Below are positions 17,822 to 27,092 of a stretch of DNA of 64,000 bases, in pieces. Positions within the stretch are counted from its first letter, which is position 1. Every line of letters starts with the position of its first letter. This stretch comes from an uncultured bacterium (GTDB lineage: Bacteria > Myxococcota_A > Bradymonadia > UBA7976 > VGTA01), in contig CALSSE010000010.1 in assembly GCA_943788935.1 (NCBI GenBank), forward strand, positions 1 to 64,000, in the 5' to 3' direction. The notes under the pieces were generated by a model, which saw only the letters and a program-made list of their open reading frames with translations, had not been told where the DNA came from and ran no database searches. The position numbers were made by a program, and so were the translations under genes.

Positions 17822-18219
17822 AATAAAAGAGTCCTTCAGAAGAGCGAGCGATGTGAAGAGAGCGATTGTTCAGTGACACAAGAGATAAGAGTAGCGGCAC
17901 AGAGCGTGTTTTACGATCTGCGCGCTATTTTCGCGAACTCATCCACTGAAGCTGAGAGTGATAAGGGCATGTTTGATACCATCCTCTCGCAAGTAACTCA
18001 AGTTGATCAGAGGTCATGATGTGTGAATGGTCTGATACGCTCGCTTTAACATCATGTCAGAGGTGAAAAAATGGATGGTTCAGAGTGATGTTCACTCTTG
18101 ATACATTCCATTCATCAATATCTCTATGATCAATGTCTCTATGATCAATGTCTCTATGATCAATGTCTCTGAGACTGTAGCTTGTTCCCTATATGAGTAT
18201 AAAGTTCAAGCCCTTGAGT
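17822..18219. other. Intergenic region with 15-bp tandem repeat
   Basis: About 400 bases without a supported gene between the helicase start and the stop of the next minus-strand gene. It contains the tandem repeat at 18121-18165. No RNA gene was recognised. Confidence 0.4.
18121..18165. repeat. 15-bp tandem repeat TCTCTATGATCAATG, 3 units
   Basis: Three exact units, preceded by a degenerate half unit. Each contains the palindrome TGATCA. Confidence 0.88.
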
Positions 18220-20010
18220 TTACTCGGCCCCTTCAGCGCTGAAGAGGTTAGCGCTAGGATCGAGGTCACAGAGCTCGGTTCCGTTTTTGGTGATGTCAAT
18301 GATATCATTCTCTGTCGCGCGCTGTTCGCAGAGTTCATCTTCACTCCACGCGACCCATTGTCCTTCACGCCCAGTCTCAATCGCAAAGTCACGCCAGAGA
18401 TCATATCCACCATTGGTCGCTTTGAAGACGGTAGGGGCCACGCAAGCGTCGCCCATAGACTCTAACTCTTTGTGAGCGTAATCCATAATGACCTGATACA
18501 TCTCATTGGTGGTGCTGTTCCAACAGCATGTTTTACTCTCTTCGTACACCAGAGCGGAGAGGACATAGTCCTCGAGACGACGGTAAGTTGCATCAACGTC
18601 AGCCTCATCATTATAGAATTCTGATCGCTCTAGCTCGTAAAGGTCTTGGAATGCCTCTTCTCGACGTATTCTAGCGGCACAGCTCGCTGGGTACATGGAG
18701 AGATGCATCCTCGCGGATTGAACTCGCTCAAGGATCGCTTCACGCTTTCGCTCAGGTGGGAGCTCGACCAAGAGATCATCGAAGCTCTGAACTCGAGCGC
18801 CGATTCGCGCATAATCATTAGAGCGTACATAATTACGTTGATATTCAACAGGGACGATATTGGTCCATCGATCACTCTGTAGAACAGGGGTACGCCAGCG
18901 CTTGATCCCACCGCCTAGTTTTGCGTAAGGGACATCATCGTTATTGAGCTCGGTCCCCCCTGACTTTGAGGCGGTAAGTGAGTGTTTACTGCTCGCCGCA
19001 TTCTCCCACTTAGGCTGTCGACGAGGCATAGAACCGCTGACCATCTCGACCTCAAAGAATCCCTCTTCAGGTCGGCTGACCTCTTTAACGACTAGAGTGT
19101 GGCCAATGCCGCGACGTTGCCAACGCTGTAAGAGTACATCGCCTGGAGTGATCGACTCTGGGGTAATGTTAAAAGTATTGGAAGGATCAGCGAGGTTTAC
19201 TGAACCATAATAGCTGAGGAGATAGATCATGAAATAGCCAGCGCGCTTATTGAGGAAGATCTCATCGAAGTAAGTGCCAGCGTGGGCTCCCTCTCCTATT
19301 GCGGGCTGTTCATCATCTTGGCTACCACCAAGTTTACGCTTGCGAAGACGGTCATCCCGTGGCCACCCGTTGAGATCAACCCAATCTAATTGGTCGGAAA
19401 AGTCTTTGTAAGATGTCCTAAAATTAGGACTGTTGGCATATTTACCTTGGGCGGTCCGGAAACCAAAATGTCCTAAATAGAGTCTCTGACCTTGTGAGTC
19501 TCGAGCCTCGATGAAGAAGGGAAGTCCATACCAACTCGCGAAGGTTGCTCTCAAGAAGAGAGCGACTTCAGCACATTCAAGGGAGGGAGCGGGGAGGGTT
19601 TTACCAAAAGGAGTGGTGAAGGTGAAGGTCTCACCATAAGACTCGGCCTCGCGTCTCTCCATCTGATCGACCCATTGAGAATACTTCTCATCCCAGCTGA
19701 GCCCCGAATCTTCATCCCACGCCATCCCAGCGAGCTTGGCCTCAACTGTGTCTCGGTCACTCCACTGATTTTTCACTTCCCAGACCGCAGTACTAGAGCT
19801 GTCTACAGAAGATGGGAGTCCTTCTTTACCGTTAAGAGAGTCCTCTTTCGCTTCATCAGCCTCTCTGGCGGGTTCAAATAGAGACTTACCGAGCTCGCCG
19901 TCCTCTACGTTCACACCGAGCTGCTCGACTGAGCTGTCAGGACCCTCGGAGCAGGCTAGAAATCCGATGCTGCAGAGTAGGGAGGATAGTAACACAAGAT
20001 TAGTCTTCAT
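18220..20010 (-). CDS. Lipoprotein with possible NlpC/papain-like fold
   Basis: The N-terminus is a clear lipoprotein signal with lipobox GFLAC (Cys about residue 20), followed by an acidic linker. A Cys in PSLECAEVALFLRATFASWYG (about residue 146) heads a helix, and a later strand reads PGDVLLQRWQRRGIGHTLVVKEV with His. This Cys-helix plus GD-V...GHT-VV arrangement resembles NlpC/P60 or related Cys peptidases and amidases. The C-terminal 200 residues have conserved-looking Cys pairs (KTCCWN, PASCAAR). The family is not identified and enzyme activity is inferred from pattern only. The gene is divergent from the DUF2330 gene. Confidence 0.65.
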   Translation of the reverse strand: MKTNLVLLSSLLCSIGFLACSEGPDSSVEQLGVNVEDGELGKSLFEPAREADEAKEDSLNGKEGLPSSVDSSSTAVWEVKNQWSDRDTVEAKLAGMAWDEDSGLSWDEKYSQWVDQMERREAESYGETFTFTTPFGKTLPAPSLECAEVALFLRATFASWYGLPFFIEARDSQGQRLYLGHFGFRTAQGKYANSPNFRTSYKDFSDQLDWVDLNGWPRDDRLRKRKLGGSQDDEQPAIGEGAHAGTYFDEIFLNKRAGYFMIYLLSYYGSVNLADPSNTFNITPESITPGDVLLQRWQRRGIGHTLVVKEVSRPEEGFFEVEMVSGSMPRRQPKWENAASSKHSLTASKSGGTELNNDDVPYAKLGGGIKRWRTPVLQSDRWTNIVPVEYQRNYVRSNDYARIGARVQSFDDLLVELPPERKREAILERVQSARMHLSMYPASCAARIRREEAFQDLYELERSEFYNDEADVDATYRRLEDYVLSALVYEESKTCCWNSTTNEMYQVIMDYAHKELESMGDACVAPTVFKATNGGYDLWRDFAIETGREGQWVAWSEDELCEQRATENDIIDITKNGTELCDLDPSANLFSAEGAE

Positions 20011-20163
20011 AATCTATACCCTTTCGTGAGATGTGATAACTCCGCTTGTGATAACACAATATGGAAGTTTAATGATACTGTTTTTCAGTGTATATATGAC
20101 TCATGTATTCACAAGGATTCACTTTTACTTACGCTTTAACTGACCCGCAGGAGGAGTCATTAA

Positions 20164-21972
20164 ATGTTTCATCAAAGATCATCGAGTTATTGTAAAGAAA
20201 ACTCTCATCAAGCGAACTCTCACCAAGCGAACTCTCACCAAGCGAATCGCTTTATCAACTTACTTCTTATGTGTGTCTGTTTAGGCTCAATACACCTCGC
20301 CTATATTGAACCGGTGAAGGCCTGCGGTGGGTTTTTCTGCAATGCTAATAACCCTGTTAACCAAGCGGCAGAGCGTCTTATGTTTGCCCTTGACTCAGAG
20401 AACAGTAAGATCGATATGCATATTCAGATTCAATATGCTGGGCCACCGACTGATTTTGGTTGGATCTTACCTACCGCGCCAGATGTGGAGACGACCCTCT
20501 CGAGTGAAGCGCTCTTTGTCGCGCTTGATCGACTCTATGCTCCCGTGTTTCAAATAAACTATGACTATGATGATGGTTGTGGTTTTTGGGATGATCAAAG
20601 TGAGCCAGAAGTCGCTAATGATAATGGAGGAGGGGATGATGGTGTTCAGGTTCTCTCTCGAGAGGCGGTTGGACCCTATGATCGAACGATCATCGCAGCA
20701 GAGGAAGTCTCAGCGCTCCGAGAATGGCTGAATGAGAATGAGTATCAGATTCCCGATGAGCTTGACCCTAAACTGCAACCATATATTGACGCAGGCGCGG
20801 TGTTTGTCGTCATTAAGCTCCTCCCTGGACAGAACAGCGGAGATATCGTTCCTTTGAGGCTCAGCTTCACTGGAACTCGCCCGAGTATCCCCATTCTCCC
20901 TACCGCTGTCTCAGCGACCCCCGATATGGGGATCATCGCTCATATACTCGACGATGCTCGTGCTATCCCCGTCAATTATCGTCATGTTCAAATTAACGAA
21001 GAGAGCATCGATTGGCTCAATAATGGGAGCAATTACTCCGACGTTGTCTCTCAAGCTGTCGACGAAGCTGGAGGGCAGGCGTTCGCCACTGATTTCGCTG
21101 GCGCTCATGAGAGTGCGGTTAGCAATGTTTTAGTGCCTTACACAGAGGAGATCCTCTCCGCTGTTGCTTCATCGACTAATGCACAAGAGCTGGTCGACGC
21201 GATCTCCGATCGTACTAACCCTGATTTTCATCGAGTGGCAGCGGCTCACGTCGAGATCCCTGAAGACGTCATGCCGAGTGACTTCTTCAGATGCGTCTCT
21301 TGCAATGATGGCGGTTCTTTACCAGTCGATGGCGCCGCGGTAGCCGACCAACTACGCCGAGAAGTCAATACTATTTATGAGGACTTGGCGACAACCTTCG
21401 CGAGTCTCCCTTATCTCACTCGCCTCTACTCTACCATGAGCGCGGAGGAGATGAACAACGACCCTATTTTCTCTATTAATGTTGATATGGGAGACAAGAG
21501 TAACGTTCACGTAGCGAACATACAGGTCAGCTGTGATGAGATGAGTGGTGAGTTTACTCGACAGGTGATTACTCTTGAAGATGGACGAAGTTTTGAAGCC
21601 AGTGAGCGAGACCCCGTTGTTCGTCAAGACGGTGAGAGTGTGCGTGGTGCAGATCAAAGCGCAGCAGCGGTCATAGAGCAGACTTTTGAGGCAGGTCAAC
21701 CGGAGGTCATTATGACCATGGAGACTAGTGGTGGTGAAGAAGTCAGCGGTGGTGAAGAAGTCAGCGGTGGTGAAGAAGTCCGCAGTGGCGAAGAGGCAGG
21801 CAGTGGTGAAGAGACGAACGGCGGCGAAGAGGATGGTATGGGTCAGCAGAGTGACGATGATAAAGACTCTGGCTGTCAATCTGCGCCATCTAGAGACTCG
21901 AGCGCTCTCTTGATCCTTTCGCTTTGCTCTCTGTTGATGCTAAGAAACCGAAAGAGGGAGCTCGCTGCTTGA
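20164..21972 (+). CDS. DUF2330 family exported protein with MYXO-CTERM-like tail
   Basis: The N-terminus has a positively charged stretch with three QANSH repeats, a hydrophobic segment (FINLLLMCVCLGSIHLAYI), and then the DUF2330 hallmark ACGGFFCNANNPVNQAAERLMF. The domain continues with PPTDFGWILPTAP and ends about residue 500. A Glu/Gly/Ser linker with three near-exact SGGEEV units follows, and then a Cys, a hydrophobic helix (SSALLILSLCSLLML) and RNRKRE. That last arrangement matches MYXO-CTERM-type sorting signals of Myxococcota. The biochemical role of DUF2330 is unknown. A strong ribosome binding site, AGGAGG, precedes the start. The MYXO-CTERM-like gene at 21991 is convergent with it, 18 bp away. 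Confidence 0.85.
   Translation: MFHQRSSSYCKENSHQANSHQANSHQANRFINLLLMCVCLGSIHLAYIEPVKACGGFFCNANNPVNQAAERLMFALDSENSKIDMHIQIQYAGPPTDFGWILPTAPDVETTLSSEALFVALDRLYAPVFQINYDYDDGCGFWDDQSEPEVANDNGGGDDGVQVLSREAVGPYDRTIIAAEEVSALREWLNENEYQIPDELDPKLQPYIDAGAVFVVIKLLPGQNSGDIVPLRLSFTGTRPSIPILPTAVSATPDMGIIAHILDDARAIPVNYRHVQINEESIDWLNNGSNYSDVVSQAVDEAGGQAFATDFAGAHESAVSNVLVPYTEEILSAVASSTNAQELVDAISDRTNPDFHRVAAAHVEIPEDVMPSDFFRCVSCNDGGSLPVDGAAVADQLRREVNTIYEDLATTFASLPYLTRLYSTMSAEEMNNDPIFSINVDMGDKSNVHVANIQVSCDEMSGEFTRQVITLEDGRSFEASERDPVVRQDGESVRGADQSAAAVIEQTFEAGQPEVIMTMETSGGEEVSGGEEVSGGEEVRSGEEAGSGEETNGGEEDGMGQQSDDDKDSGCQSAPSRDSSALLILSLCSLLMLRNRKRELAA
20200..20244. repeat. 15-bp in-frame tandem repeat, 3 units
   Basis: AACTCTCACCAAGCG occurs three times (the first unit with one change) and encodes the repeated NSHQA near the N-terminus of the DUF2330 protein. 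Confidence 0.88.
21727..21780. repeat. 18-bp in-frame tandem repeat, 3 units
   Basis: AGCGGTGGTGAAGAAGTC occurs three times, the first with one change, and encodes SGGEEV in the linker before the C-terminal anchor. Confidence 0.88.
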
Positions 21973-21990
21973 GGTGAGCATCGGTTTGTC

Positions 21991-24057
21991 TCAGGCTGTT
22001 CTAGGGTTCACTTCCTCTCTCGATTTCGAGAGGAGAGCAAAGAACCAGATCAGCCAAGCAAGTAGAGGGGCAGAGCGAATAGATTGACTCTGACAGCCTT
22101 CAGCAGGAGCTTTGTTCTGCTCTCCAGCATAACAGTCTGGCTCACTGTTTTGTACACACCGTTTTGGCTCACAAGTCGGGTCCCAACGTAGCCCTTCACC
22201 ACAGAGTGACTCGCACAGCATACTCTCGCGGTTAAATCGAGTTCCCTCTCCACAGAAGTCGTCTAGATTAGGAGGTTCTCCATCGATCTCTTCACCGCTC
22301 ATGGGTTCGATCATACCTGCGGTCTCTTCACCGCTCATGGGTTCGATCATACCTGCGGTCTCTTCACCGCTCATGGATTCGATCATACCTGCGGTCTCTT
22401 CACCGCTCATTGGTTCGATCATACCGGCCATCTCCTCTCCGGCCCTCTCCCCAGCCATTTCACCGGCTATGGGGGTCATGCCGCTCGTATCCACTGTATG
22501 GGTGACCAAATTAGTGTGAGTAGGATCAATGAGGTCAGCACCGATCTGAGCAGTGTTATTGATCTCCGATCTATCGAGAGCCTCATCATCAACCCTGACT
22601 TGAAAGCGAACGACATGACCTTCGCCGACCTCTATCCGTTCCCCGACTTGAGGGAGGGTGTTAAGATTGAGGCTAGTAGCGAAGGGGTTCGAATCTTGAG
22701 GGCCATCATCGATAGGTAATTGATCTACCATAGCTGAGCCAAGTACATAGCTGACCTGCTCAGGGGTTGGATCGGTAAGAGTAACATTGGTGGCAGGAGC
22801 TGCTCCAATATTTTGTAAGCGGATCTCATAGGTGATCACTTCACCAGGTCTGACCTCGCTTTGGTGAGGAGGATTAGCGAGCTTCTCAGGTTTCAGCTGA
22901 TCGAAGATCGGTAAGAGATGATCAAATGAGAGGACTAGCCAATGAGTGAACAGCTGCTCTCCAGCCGTAGTGATTCCATTACCCATGGGGATCACTAGCT
23001 CAATGCTAGCTTCAGTGTCGCCCGGTTCAACAGCTCCCTCTAAAATGAAGCGATCTAAATCGACACCGGTGACACCCTGTCTACACTCGCCATTAACATT
23101 TACGGTGCTATTAAAAACATTATTAGCAGGGTTACACTGATCGGTGACCTGTCGGCCATTCACGAGTAGCTGATCGCCAGAGATCGATTGATCCCCCTCA
23201 AGAACCATGAGCGTAAGGTCTAGGGTTGGATCGACAGGGGCGGTGAACCCACTAGGGAAAAGCTGGCGATTTACCCCCTCATTAAGCTCTAAGCCTTGAT
23301 AATAATATATTTTTCTAGAGGGCAACTCGGGCGCTTCATAAACCAATAAGAGTGACCAAGCCCCGATGGTGAGACCACCCACAGCGGCAATGGCTGTCTC
23401 TGGGTCGGTGATCGAGCTCCCCGAGAGCTCTATATCGGAGAGGTGCCAAGCCCCATTGAGCTCCCCACCGTCGCTCACATAGTTGTTAAGAGTGTCGGTT
23501 AAGTCAGCGTGATGAGCGTAAAACTGAAGATTACAGTTTAAGTTAGTTGGCGCCTCTGAGCAGAGGAAGGGGATCAGTTGTTGACACATCGCTAAACCAT
23601 CGGTGAATGACTCTGAGCGATCCGCTGAGGCGTTGGCTAAGATTGGTATACCATTGGGCGGTGTTAAGGTGACCTCAGTATCTAATATCGCATTTTCTCC
23701 CTCAGAGGCTGACCAACTGAGGTCGGCGAAGAGCAGTCTGAAATCAGACATCTGCTGGGGAATATCTTCAATATTTAAAGAACTTACACTGAAAGCGTTA
23801 CAGGCGTAGCCGCTAGGTCCTAGACCGAGGCCTGAGTCACAGATCGGTTGATCACAAGATATGAGGCTCTCAGCATTGGTTTGATAGTCGATGTTCCCCT
23901 CAAAACTTGCTGCGGGGGCAGGACCAAGCGGAACAGCATAAGAATTAATAGAGAGACCTGCAGAGAGAATCGCAGAGAGACCTGCTATGCTTAGTATATG
24001 CACTATTGAGCGTTTAATCACAGTGATCGAAGAATAGGTTTTCATAGGGCCGTCCAT
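21991..24057 (-). CDS. Exported DUF11-type repeat protein with MYXO-CTERM-like anchor
   Basis: The 688-residue protein has an N-terminal signal peptide (hydrophobic core IVHILSIAGLSAILSAGL) and a long beta-rich ectodomain. Residues of about 400-500 contain YEIRLQNIGAAPATNVTLTDPTP, the hallmark of DUF11 / conserved repeat domains of surface proteins. An Ala/Gly/Glu/Met linker follows, with four copies of a 12-residue unit (MSGEETAGMIEP). Then comes a Cys-rich block and a tail of GC, hydrophobic helix (PLLAWLIWFFALL) and basic end. The linker style resembles that of the convergent DUF2330 gene. ATG 24045 (MKTYSS) is an alternative start. No RBS clearly decides. Confidence 0.8.
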   Translation of the reverse strand: MDGPMKTYSSITVIKRSIVHILSIAGLSAILSAGLSINSYAVPLGPAPAASFEGNIDYQTNAESLISCDQPICDSGLGLGPSGYACNAFSVSSLNIEDIPQQMSDFRLLFADLSWSASEGENAILDTEVTLTPPNGIPILANASADRSESFTDGLAMCQQLIPFLCSEAPTNLNCNLQFYAHHADLTDTLNNYVSDGGELNGAWHLSDIELSGSSITDPETAIAAVGGLTIGAWSLLLVYEAPELPSRKIYYYQGLELNEGVNRQLFPSGFTAPVDPTLDLTLMVLEGDQSISGDQLLVNGRQVTDQCNPANNVFNSTVNVNGECRQGVTGVDLDRFILEGAVEPGDTEASIELVIPMGNGITTAGEQLFTHWLVLSFDHLLPIFDQLKPEKLANPPHQSEVRPGEVITYEIRLQNIGAAPATNVTLTDPTPEQVSYVLGSAMVDQLPIDDGPQDSNPFATSLNLNTLPQVGERIEVGEGHVVRFQVRVDDEALDRSEINNTAQIGADLIDPTHTNLVTHTVDTSGMTPIAGEMAGERAGEEMAGMIEPMSGEETAGMIESMSGEETAGMIEPMSGEETAGMIEPMSGEEIDGEPPNLDDFCGEGTRFNRESMLCESLCGEGLRWDPTCEPKRCVQNSEPDCYAGEQNKAPAEGCQSQSIRSAPLLAWLIWFFALLSKSREEVNPRTA
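22288..22431. repeat. 36-bp in-frame tandem repeat, 4 units
   Basis: Four consecutive 36-bp units start with CTCTTCACCGCTCAT. The fourth has several substitutions. They encode the acidic 12-residue linker repeat of the DUF11-type protein. Confidence 0.92.
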
Positions 24058-24339
24058 TTACTTATGAGGGATAAACACGATAATAAACGACACTTCCACT
24101 GATACGCTATGAATACTTAGTGCCTCTCCTCAGAGATCTAGCTTTGATCTGTCCCCTCGTTTATGGACGTATTTGATCATATCTATGAGCTAAACTAGAA
24201 GGGGATGAGATGAATCAGTGACCTGTGGTAAGTTTTAATCTCCTCTTCATCTTGGGGCTTGAATCAGTCGCCTCTAGCGAATAGAACCTAAAAGGGATCA
24301 TCGCTTAATGAGATCGATGGTCATTAGATAGATCAATAC
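24058..24339. other. Divergent intergenic region before moaB
   Basis: About 280 bases with no supported gene. It should hold the promoters of the flanking divergent genes, but no clear box or riboswitch was recognised. Confidence 0.35.
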
Positions 24340-24867
24340 GTGAAGCAGATAGACCAATCAATGAAGCAGACAAGACGACCTATGAAATGCGCAGTATTTA
24401 CCGCCTCAGACACTAGGACTGTAGAGAACGATACTTCGGGTGATCTACTCGTCGATCAACTCGAGGCAGTGGGACACGTGATCGTTCGTCGAAAAATCAT
24501 TAGAGAAAATCTCGAGGAGATGCGCGAGGTCTTGGGCTCTGCCATAGAGAGTGATGAGATAGAAGTGGTCTTGATCACCGGAGGAACAGGGATCACCAAG
24601 CGAGACCTCACTCCAGAGGCAATCATCAGCTACTCCACAAAAGAGATCCCCGGCTTTGGTGAGCTATTTCGATGGCTGAGTTATGACCAAATCGGGTCTT
24701 CTACCATTCAATCACGCGCCTGCGCCCACCTCTGTGAGCGAACGATCGTCTTTGGACTCCCTGGCTCACCCAACGCAGTGCGGTTGGCTTTAGAAAAGAT
24801 CCTCATCCCTCAACTTGACATCGATAATAAACCCTGTAATTTCGCCCAACTCCTCCCTCGTATTTGA
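24340..24867 (+). CDS. moaB: MoaB/Mog-type molybdenum cofactor protein
   Basis: MoaB and Mog proteins adenylylate molybdopterin before molybdenum insertion. The 175-residue protein shows FTASDTRTVENDTSGDLL at the N-terminus, VLITGGTGITKRDLTPEAI in the middle and ERTIVFGLPGSPNAVRLAL near the end, which are the family motifs. The start is uncertain. GTG 24340 is the longest, while ATG 24361 and ATG 24382 give the more usual length, and none has a good Shine-Dalgarno sequence. No other moa or moe gene is seen nearby. mnmA follows on the same strand. Confidence 0.88.
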   Translation: MKQIDQSMKQTRRPMKCAVFTASDTRTVENDTSGDLLVDQLEAVGHVIVRRKIIRENLEEMREVLGSAIESDEIEVVLITGGTGITKRDLTPEAIISYSTKEIPGFGELFRWLSYDQIGSSTIQSRACAHLCERTIVFGLPGSPNAVRLALEKILIPQLDIDNKPCNFAQLLPRI

Positions 24868-24951
24868 ATCGAGTAGCGGTCGAGTGGTCAATGATCTATG
24901 TATCGTGACTCTCTCATCGCCTGTCTCCCGTCTCCCAGCTGAGGTCAACAG

Positions 24952-26085
24952 ATGACGCAATCCAACTCAACAAGATTAGAGAAAGATAACAGCCAGACTC
25001 GAGTGATGGTCGCCATGAGCGGTGGTGTTGACTCATCGGTCGCCGCTGGACTGATGGTCGAGGCTGGTTTCGATGTCATCGGTTTCACTATGAAGCTCCG
25101 CGATGCGACACCAGAAGAACAAGGCGGTCAGAAAGGATCCTGTTGCTCACCTGACGACTTGATGGATGCCCGAGTCGCTTGCGATGTGTTAGGGATACCC
25201 CACTATGTTGTCGATTATCGACAGGTCTTTAAAGAGTCAGTCATCGATCCCTTCGCGGAGAGTTATTTGCAAGGCCGGACACCCAACCCCTGTGTCAACT
25301 GCAATGACAAGGTAAAATTCGCTCCTCTGCTCGAGCGGGCTAAGGCGTTGGGCGCGAGATGGCTAGTGACTGGCCATTACGCTCAAATTAAAGAGAACTC
25401 AGAGGGGGAGAGAGCTTTATTTAGAGGCGCTGATCGCGACAAGGATCAGAGCTATTTTCTATTTGGCATGAGTCAAGCAGCTCTCGACATGACTCTTTTC
25501 CCACTCGGGGAAATGGTCAAGGATGAGGTACGAACTCACGCACAGCGTCTTGGCTTACCCAATTGGGATAAGGCGGATAGCGAGGATATATGCTTTGTTC
25601 CTCAAGGGAACTATGCAGAAGTAATAGAGAAGGTGGTTGGCGCTGATCGAATCCCTGAGTCGGGACCGATCATTGATCAACAAGGTAACAAAGTGGGAGC
25701 GCACAATGGACTGCACCACTACACGATTGGGCAGCGTAGAGGGGTAGGAGTCTCCACCGGCGAGCGAGTATATGTCGTTGATATTCGGCCGGAGACTAGG
25801 ACATTGGTAGTGGGGACTGCTGACGCGCTCAAGGCACAGGGATTAAAAGCCTTAAACTGTAGATATCGCGAGGGCGATTCACTGTTGGGTGTCAGAGAGG
25901 TTACTGCTCAAATTAGATATCGCAACCGAGGAGTCACCGCTCAGTTGATGACCCGAGGAGAGGTCGCAGAGGTTTATTTTGATTCACCGCAGAACGCGGT
26001 TACTCCTGGGCAAGCGGTCGTCTTCTACAGAGAAGATGAGGTGATCGGTGGAGGATGGATAGAAGAGGCGATCACCAGTCGATGA
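24952..26085 (+). CDS. mnmA: tRNA 2-thiouridylase MnmA
   Basis: MnmA thiolates the wobble uridine of tRNA Lys, Glu and Gln with ATP. The sequence has the PP-loop AMSGGVDSSVAAGLM, GFTMKLRD, CCSPDDLMDAR, the NPCVNCND block with a catalytic Cys, GHYAQI, DKDQSYFLFGM, ICFVPQGNY, YTIGQRRGVGV and the C-terminal beta domain. The length of 377 residues is normal. The start has GAGGTC upstream. The stop TGA overlaps the ATG of the next gene (ATGA), so mnmA and rnc are translationally coupled. Confidence 0.96.
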   Translation: MTQSNSTRLEKDNSQTRVMVAMSGGVDSSVAAGLMVEAGFDVIGFTMKLRDATPEEQGGQKGSCCSPDDLMDARVACDVLGIPHYVVDYRQVFKESVIDPFAESYLQGRTPNPCVNCNDKVKFAPLLERAKALGARWLVTGHYAQIKENSEGERALFRGADRDKDQSYFLFGMSQAALDMTLFPLGEMVKDEVRTHAQRLGLPNWDKADSEDICFVPQGNYAEVIEKVVGADRIPESGPIIDQQGNKVGAHNGLHHYTIGQRRGVGVSTGERVYVVDIRPETRTLVVGTADALKAQGLKALNCRYREGDSLLGVREVTAQIRYRNRGVTAQLMTRGEVAEVYFDSPQNAVTPGQAVVFYREDEVIGGGWIEEAITSR

Positions 26086-26996
26086 GCGCTAAAAAGCACA
26101 TGAGTTCTGCTCCTTCCTCTTCCACTGTAAAGAGCCGACATCCCTCGCGAGAGTCGATGAAGAAGTCGAAACCAAAACGCCATAAGCGAAAGCGTACGGA
26201 CTCGCGTGCTCTGCAACAAAGAGAGAAGATTTGGAGAGATAAGCTCTGTAAGGAGATCGCACCTAAACTAGGATATGACCACTCGGTCATCACTGATGAG
26301 CTCCTGAATGACTCTGACAGCGGACGCTCCCATTTAGTAGAGGCATTCACTCATCGAACCTTCGCGCACGAGATGAGGCAATCTGCTCCAGATCGCAGAA
26401 TTCTTGACAATCAACGGCTCGAGTTTTTGGGGGACTCAATCTTAGGATATATTGCGACTATTAATATCTACCGACTCGCGCCACAGCTCTCAGAAGGAGA
26501 GTTGAGCGCGACTCGAGCGACACTGATCAACCGTAATACACTGGGAGATATCGCGATCCAAGAGGGTTTTGAATTTCATCTGAGACTCGGCAGAGGCGAG
26601 CCTAATATGGGAGAAGCCGCTCGGTCCGCGCGTTTAGCGGATTTGACAGAAGCGGTCATTGGGGCAATGTACTTAGACTTAGGGATTGAGCATACTAGCC
26701 GATGGCTGTGGACTCTTTTGGAGCCCTTCCTTAAGCTAGATGATGCAGGACAAGGATTAAAGCATGATCCAAAGACTGAATTGCAACATTGGGCTCATCG
26801 AATGCATAAATTAACGCCTACCTATGAGACCAAAGAAAATACGATCAAAACTAAGCGAGAAACGACGTTAACCTTTCATTCTCAGGTGTTTTTAGGAGAT
26901 ACCTTGCTCGGAGAGGGAGAAGGGATGACCAAGAGACTCGCAGAGAGAGAGGCGGCTAAGAGCGCTTTCAAAAATAAATCCTTGAGTGATTCTTAG
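26082..26996 (+). CDS. rnc: Ribonuclease III with basic N-terminal extension
   Basis: RNase III cleaves double-stranded RNA in rRNA and mRNA processing. The catalytic signature NQRLEFLGDSIL and the later DLTEAVIGAMYLD are present, followed by a dsRNA-binding domain (KTELQHWAHRMHKLTPTYE to AEREAAKSAF). ATG 26082 overlaps the mnmA stop and is the natural start; the frame itself opens at 26055. The first 45 residues are unusually rich in Lys, Arg and Ser (KKSKPKRHKRKRT), a tail most RNase III proteins lack, which could help RNA binding. Confidence 0.93.
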   Translation: MSAKKHMSSAPSSSTVKSRHPSRESMKKSKPKRHKRKRTDSRALQQREKIWRDKLCKEIAPKLGYDHSVITDELLNDSDSGRSHLVEAFTHRTFAHEMRQSAPDRRILDNQRLEFLGDSILGYIATINIYRLAPQLSEGELSATRATLINRNTLGDIAIQEGFEFHLRLGRGEPNMGEAARSARLADLTEAVIGAMYLDLGIEHTSRWLWTLLEPFLKLDDAGQGLKHDPKTELQHWAHRMHKLTPTYETKENTIKTKRETTLTFHSQVFLGDTLLGEGEGMTKRLAEREAAKSAFKNKSLSDS

Positions 26997-27092
26997 TTGC
27001 CGATCATTTAATATTTTTGACCTTTAAGTGAGCTTAGTCTAAAACAACCTCTACCTTTTAACGGTAACACTTGGACGGGATTATAGAGACGG

